Positions 6,652-8,940 of a stretch of 8,940 nucleotides of DNA are shown piece by piece; position 1 is the stretch's first letter, and each line of letters begins with the position of its first letter. A program made the translations under genes and the position numbers. Source of the DNA: Aquabacterium sp. (GTDB lineage: Bacteria; Pseudomonadota; Gammaproteobacteria; Burkholderiales; Burkholderiaceae_C); assembly GCA_030654555.1 (NCBI GenBank), contig JAURXG010000489.1, positions 1-8,940 on the forward strand, in the 5' to 3' direction. The notes under the pieces are model-generated. The model was not told the origin of the DNA. It saw only the letters and a program-made list of their open reading frames with translations, and made no database searches.

Positions 6652-7904
6652 GCTGCGATCCGCTTGCTCAGTGCTTCCAGTCGGGCGGCATGGAAGGCCT
6701 CCGACACCCGCGGTGCCAGCCGCTTGAGCAGCATGCCGCCCACGACCAGCAGCACGACGATGGCGATCCACACCAGCGGCGAGTTGGCCTGGTAGTCGAC
6801 CCCCAGCAAACGCATCGCCGGTCCTTCGGTGGCCTTGACCAGCAGGTGGTGGCTGGTCTCGACCAGCAGCACCCCACCGACGAACAGCATCGCCGACGGC
6901 AGCGCCACCAGCGCGTAGGCCGGCAGCACGCGGCGGAACGTGCCCGCCGACAGCAACGGCCCGTGCATCAGCACCAGTCCGCCCAGGCCCCAGGGGGCGT
7001 ACATCACCACCAGCACGAACATCACGCCGACGTACAGCTGCCAGGCGCCGGTGTAGTCGGACAGCGAGATCTGCAGCAGCGTCATCAGCACCGCGCCGAT
7101 GATCGGCCCGATGAAGAAGGCCACGCCGCCGATGTAGGCCATCAGCAGCACGTAGCCCGAGGGCACCGCGCCGACCACGCTGGCGGTGACGATCTCGTAG
7201 TGGATCGCCGCCAGCCCGCCGGCAACGCCGGCGAAGAAGCCCGCCACGCAGAAGGCGATGAAGCGCACCATCTGGGTGGAATAACCGACGAACTCGGCGC
7301 GCTCGGGGTTGTCGCGCACCGCGTTGCACATGCGGCCCAGCGGCGTGCGGGTGAAGGCGTACATCGCCACCATGCACAGCAGGCACCAAGCGGCGATCAG
7401 ATAGTAGACCTGGATCTGCGGGCCGAAGCTGATGCCGAACAGGCGCAGCGTGGCGGTGCGGCTGGTGGACACGCCGCCCTCGCCGCCGAAGAAACCGCGC
7501 AGGATCAACGAGCAGGCGGCCACCAGCTCGCCGATGCCCAGCGAGATCATCGAGAACGCGGTGCCGGCGCGCTTGGTCGACACCCAGCCGAACAGCATGG
7601 CGAAGCTCAAGCCCGTGAGCCCGCCCACCAGCGGCAGCAGCGGCAGCGGGATCGGCCACTTGCCCGCGGCGATGACGTTGAGCGCATGCGCGGTCATGAA
7701 ACCGCCCAGGCCGTAGTACACCGCGTGGCCGAAGGACAGCATGCCGGTCTGGCCCAGCAGCATGTTGAAGGACAGCGCGAAGATGATCGCAAAGCCCATC
7801 AGGCTCATCATCGTGATCGCGGCGCCGCTGCTGAAGACGTAGGGCAGCACCAGGACCACCGCCGCGGCGACGATCCAGGGCAACAGGTAGGAGTGGCGGT
7901 TCAT
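6648..7904 (-). CDS. livM: ABC importer permease LivM with C-terminal membrane extension
   Basis: The second inner-membrane permease (418 residues) of the HAAT importer. The core, about 1-312, has many hydrophobic helices. It includes the LivM-typical FNMLLGQTGMLSFGHAVYYGLG (46-67), a cytoplasmic EAA-like loop around GRMCNAVRDNPERAEFVGYS (190-209) that should contact an ATPase, and the final helix ending in MYAPWGLGG (301-309). A tail of about 100 residues follows that usual LivM proteins lack. It has two more predicted helices (about 327-349 and 376-393) and a basic, amphipathic-looking end. E. coli LivM is similarly long, but I recall its extra part at the N-terminus. No ribosome binding site is visible before the ATG at 7904, which overlaps the stop of a short bridging frame, so translation probably depends on upstream ribosomes. 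The gene ends in an ATGA shared with livG. Confidence 0.92.
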   Translation of the reverse strand: MNRHSYLLPWIVAAAVVLVLPYVFSSGAAITMMSLMGFAIIFALSFNMLLGQTGMLSFGHAVYYGLGGFMTAHALNVIAAGKWPIPLPLLPLVGGLTGLSFAMLFGWVSTKRAGTAFSMISLGIGELVAACSLILRGFFGGEGGVSTSRTATLRLFGISFGPQIQVYYLIAAWCLLCMVAMYAFTRTPLGRMCNAVRDNPERAEFVGYSTQMVRFIAFCVAGFFAGVAGGLAAIHYEIVTASVVGAVPSGYVLLMAYIGGVAFFIGPIIGAVLMTLLQISLSDYTGAWQLYVGVMFVLVVMYAPWGLGGLVLMHGPLLSAGTFRRVLPAYALVALPSAMLFVGGVLLVETSHHLLVKATEGPAMRLLGVDYQANSPLVWIAIVVLLVVGGMLLKRLAPRVSEAFHAARLEALSKRIAA

Positions 7905-7930
7905 GGGTGTCGGCTCAGGTGTCGCGTCAT
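7901..7930 (-). CDS. Nine-codon mini-ORF bridging livH and livM (possible translational coupler)
   Basis: The frame encodes MTRHLSRHP. Its ATG (7930-7928) overlaps the livH stop in an ATGA, and its TGA (7903-7901) overlaps the livM ATG in a second ATGA. livM is in a different frame from livH, and no Shine-Dalgarno sequence is seen before livM. A ribosome ending livH could reinitiate here and be delivered onto the livM start. There is no independent ribosome binding site and no claim that the peptide itself has a function. The pattern could be chance. Confidence 0.3.
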   Translation of the reverse strand: MTRHLSRHP

Positions 7931-7942
7931 GTGTCGCGGTCG
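7907..7942. repeat. Three imperfect 12-bp tandem units at the livH/livM junction
   Basis: GTGTCG recurs at 7907, 7919 and 7931, exactly 12 bp apart. The full units GTGTCGGCTCAG, GTGTCGCGTCAT and GTGTCGCGGTCG match neighbouring units at 9 and 8 of 12 positions. The array covers the last codons and stop of livH and the spacer before livM, and it makes up most of the bridging mini-ORF. A small slippage duplication is the simplest origin. Confidence 0.5.
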
Positions 7943-8874
7943 CCCATCAGGCCCTTGGGCCGGAAGATCAGCACCAGCACCAGCAGCATGTACGGGATGA
8001 TCGGCGCCACCTGGGCCACGGTGGCCATCCACAGGTCGCCGCCGATCGAGTCGCGGGTCAGCGTGATGCCAACATGGCCCAGCACATCGGCCACGGAGAC
8101 GTTGACCGCCACCGCAAAGGTCTGGATCAGCCCGATCAGCAGCGACGCGATGAACGCGCCGGGCAGCGAGCCCAGCCCGCCGACCACCACCACCACGAAC
8201 AGGATCGGCCCCAGCGACGCCGCCATTGCCGGCTGCGTGACCAGCGCCGGGCCGGCGATCACGCCGGCCAGCGCGGCCAGGCCGCAGCCCACGCCGAACA
8301 CCAGCATGAACACCATCGGCACGTTGTGACCCAGCGCGCCCACCATGTTGGGATGGCTCAGCGCGGCGCGGATGATCAGCCCGACCCGGGTGCGCGTGAG
8401 CAGCAGCAGCAGCGCGATGAACACCACCACCGACATGCACAGCATGAACATGCGGAACGCCGGGTAGGTGGTCGAGAACATCGTGAACGCCGAGAAGTTC
8501 AGCAGCTCGGGCACGCGGTAGTCGACCGGGATCTTGCCCCAGACCATCTGCACCAGCTCTTCGATGATGTAGGCCAGGCCGAAGGTGAACAGCAGCTCGG
8601 CGACGTGGCCATGCTTGTGCACCGTGCGCAGGCCGTAGCGCTCGACCATCGCGCCCAGCAGCCCGACCACCACGGGCGCGACGAACAGCGCCGGGAAGAA
8701 GCCGATCTTGAGGCCGATCGAGTAGGCGACATAGGCGCCCACCATGTAGAAGGCCGCATGGGCGAAATTGAGCACGCCCATCATGCTGAAAATAAGCGTC
8801 AACCCCGACGAGAGCATGAACAGCAGCAGCCCGTAGGACACGCCGTTCAGCAGCGAGATGACGAAGAATTCCAT
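7927..8874 (-). CDS. livH: ABC importer permease LivH
   Basis: The first inner-membrane permease (315 residues, close to the family norm) of the HAAT importer, forming the transport path with LivM. It is hydrophobic throughout. Recognisable parts are the early GVLNFAHAAFYMVGAY (33-48), the cytoplasmic EAA-like loop TRVGLIIRAALSHPNMVGAL (162-181) and the glycine-rich VVGGLGSLPGAFIASLLIGL (230-249). A last helix ends in IFRPKGLMG (303-311), a common LivH ending. The ATG at 8874 begins MEFFVISLLNGVSYGLLLFM, a normal family start. AGG lies ten bases upstream, so the ribosome binding site is weak. The substrate cannot be told from the permease. Liv-type systems carry branched-chain amino acids, other amino acids, urea, or aromatic and dicarboxylic acids. 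The nearby beta-oxidation operon makes an acyl or organic acid substrate worth considering. Confidence 0.93.
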   Translation of the reverse strand: MEFFVISLLNGVSYGLLLFMLSSGLTLIFSMMGVLNFAHAAFYMVGAYVAYSIGLKIGFFPALFVAPVVVGLLGAMVERYGLRTVHKHGHVAELLFTFGLAYIIEELVQMVWGKIPVDYRVPELLNFSAFTMFSTTYPAFRMFMLCMSVVVFIALLLLLTRTRVGLIIRAALSHPNMVGALGHNVPMVFMLVFGVGCGLAALAGVIAGPALVTQPAMAASLGPILFVVVVVGGLGSLPGAFIASLLIGLIQTFAVAVNVSVADVLGHVGITLTRDSIGGDLWMATVAQVAPIIPYMLLVLVLIFRPKGLMGDRDT

Positions 8875-8902
8875 GCGGGGAAGACCTACCGGGAATCAAG
8901 GC

Positions 8903-8929
8903 GAAGGCCGGGCGCGGGGCCCGGCCTTC
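8903..8929. terminator. G+C-rich stem-loop upstream of livH (possible terminator or intercistronic attenuator)
   Basis: The arms GAAGGCCGGGC (8903-8913) and GCCCGGCCTTC (8919-8929) are perfectly complementary over 11 bp, with a five-base loop. On the minus strand there is no T-run after the stem. On the plus strand only CGTTTC follows. If a binding-protein gene lies just beyond the right edge, this hairpin would sit between it and livH and could lower downstream expression or protect the upstream message. A true terminator is possible but not shown. Confidence 0.5.
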
Positions 8930-8940
8930 CGTTTCAAGCG

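Noticed and set aside
6652..7659. A long frame continuous with livG that would give a 595-residue fusion protein
   Set aside because: The part before 6651 is livM read in another frame. It lacks any domain, while livM itself reads as a clear permease. The ATGA overlap at 6651 is a normal livG start.
1..8940. Search for mobile elements, CRISPR arrays, tRNA genes, toxin-antitoxin or defence genes
   Set aside because: None was found by reading both strands. Coding is dense with metabolic and transport genes of uniform composition, and there are no terminal repeats, spaced direct repeats or cloverleaf-like segments.

Overview
The window is about two-thirds G+C, and every gene in it reads on the minus strand, so gene order below follows transcription from high to low coordinates. 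Codon usage, family resemblance and gene layout suggest a betaproteobacterium of the Burkholderiales. That is an inference from protein style, because no rRNA or other marker is present. No tRNA, rRNA, CRISPR array, insertion sequence or phage gene was seen.

Region 1 (8940 to 5184) is the membrane and ATPase part of a branched-chain amino acid type (HAAT/Liv) ABC importer: livH, livM, livG, livF. The genes are tightly packed. livM/livG share ATGA, livG/livF overlap by 8 bp, and livH and livM are bridged by a 9-codon mini-ORF joined to each neighbour by an ATGA overlap. The periplasmic binding protein is not in the window and may lie beyond the right edge. A strong G+C stem-loop precedes livH. 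Motif changes in LivF (Walker A Lys to Arg, Gln at the H-loop) and LivG (LSYAE in place of LSGGQ) would all fall in the same composite ATP site, which suggests an asymmetric transporter.

Region 2 (5183 to 5034) is a 150 bp intergenic region. It holds an excellent intrinsic terminator for the liv operon. A candidate promoter overlaps the terminator stem, and a near-palindrome centred on ACGATCGT lies at the expected transcription start of the next operon.

Region 3 (5033 to 1) is a fatty-acid beta-oxidation operon: an enoyl-CoA hydratase/3-hydroxyacyl-CoA dehydrogenase fusion, a thiolase, a haloalkane dehalogenase of the DhlA-like (HLD-I) type with all catalytic residues, and the N-terminal 247 residues of a large acyl-CoA dehydrogenase cut by the left edge. 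The first, second and fourth proteins supply a complete beta-oxidation spiral. The dehalogenase is the unexpected member: it could release alcohols from haloalkanes that are then oxidised to acyl chains, or it may have another, unknown hydrolytic role.

I see no wholly new multi-gene system. The observations most worth following up are the asymmetric ATP sites, the dehalogenase inside a beta-oxidation operon, the terminator/promoter/operator junction, and the mini-ORF coupling livH to livM.
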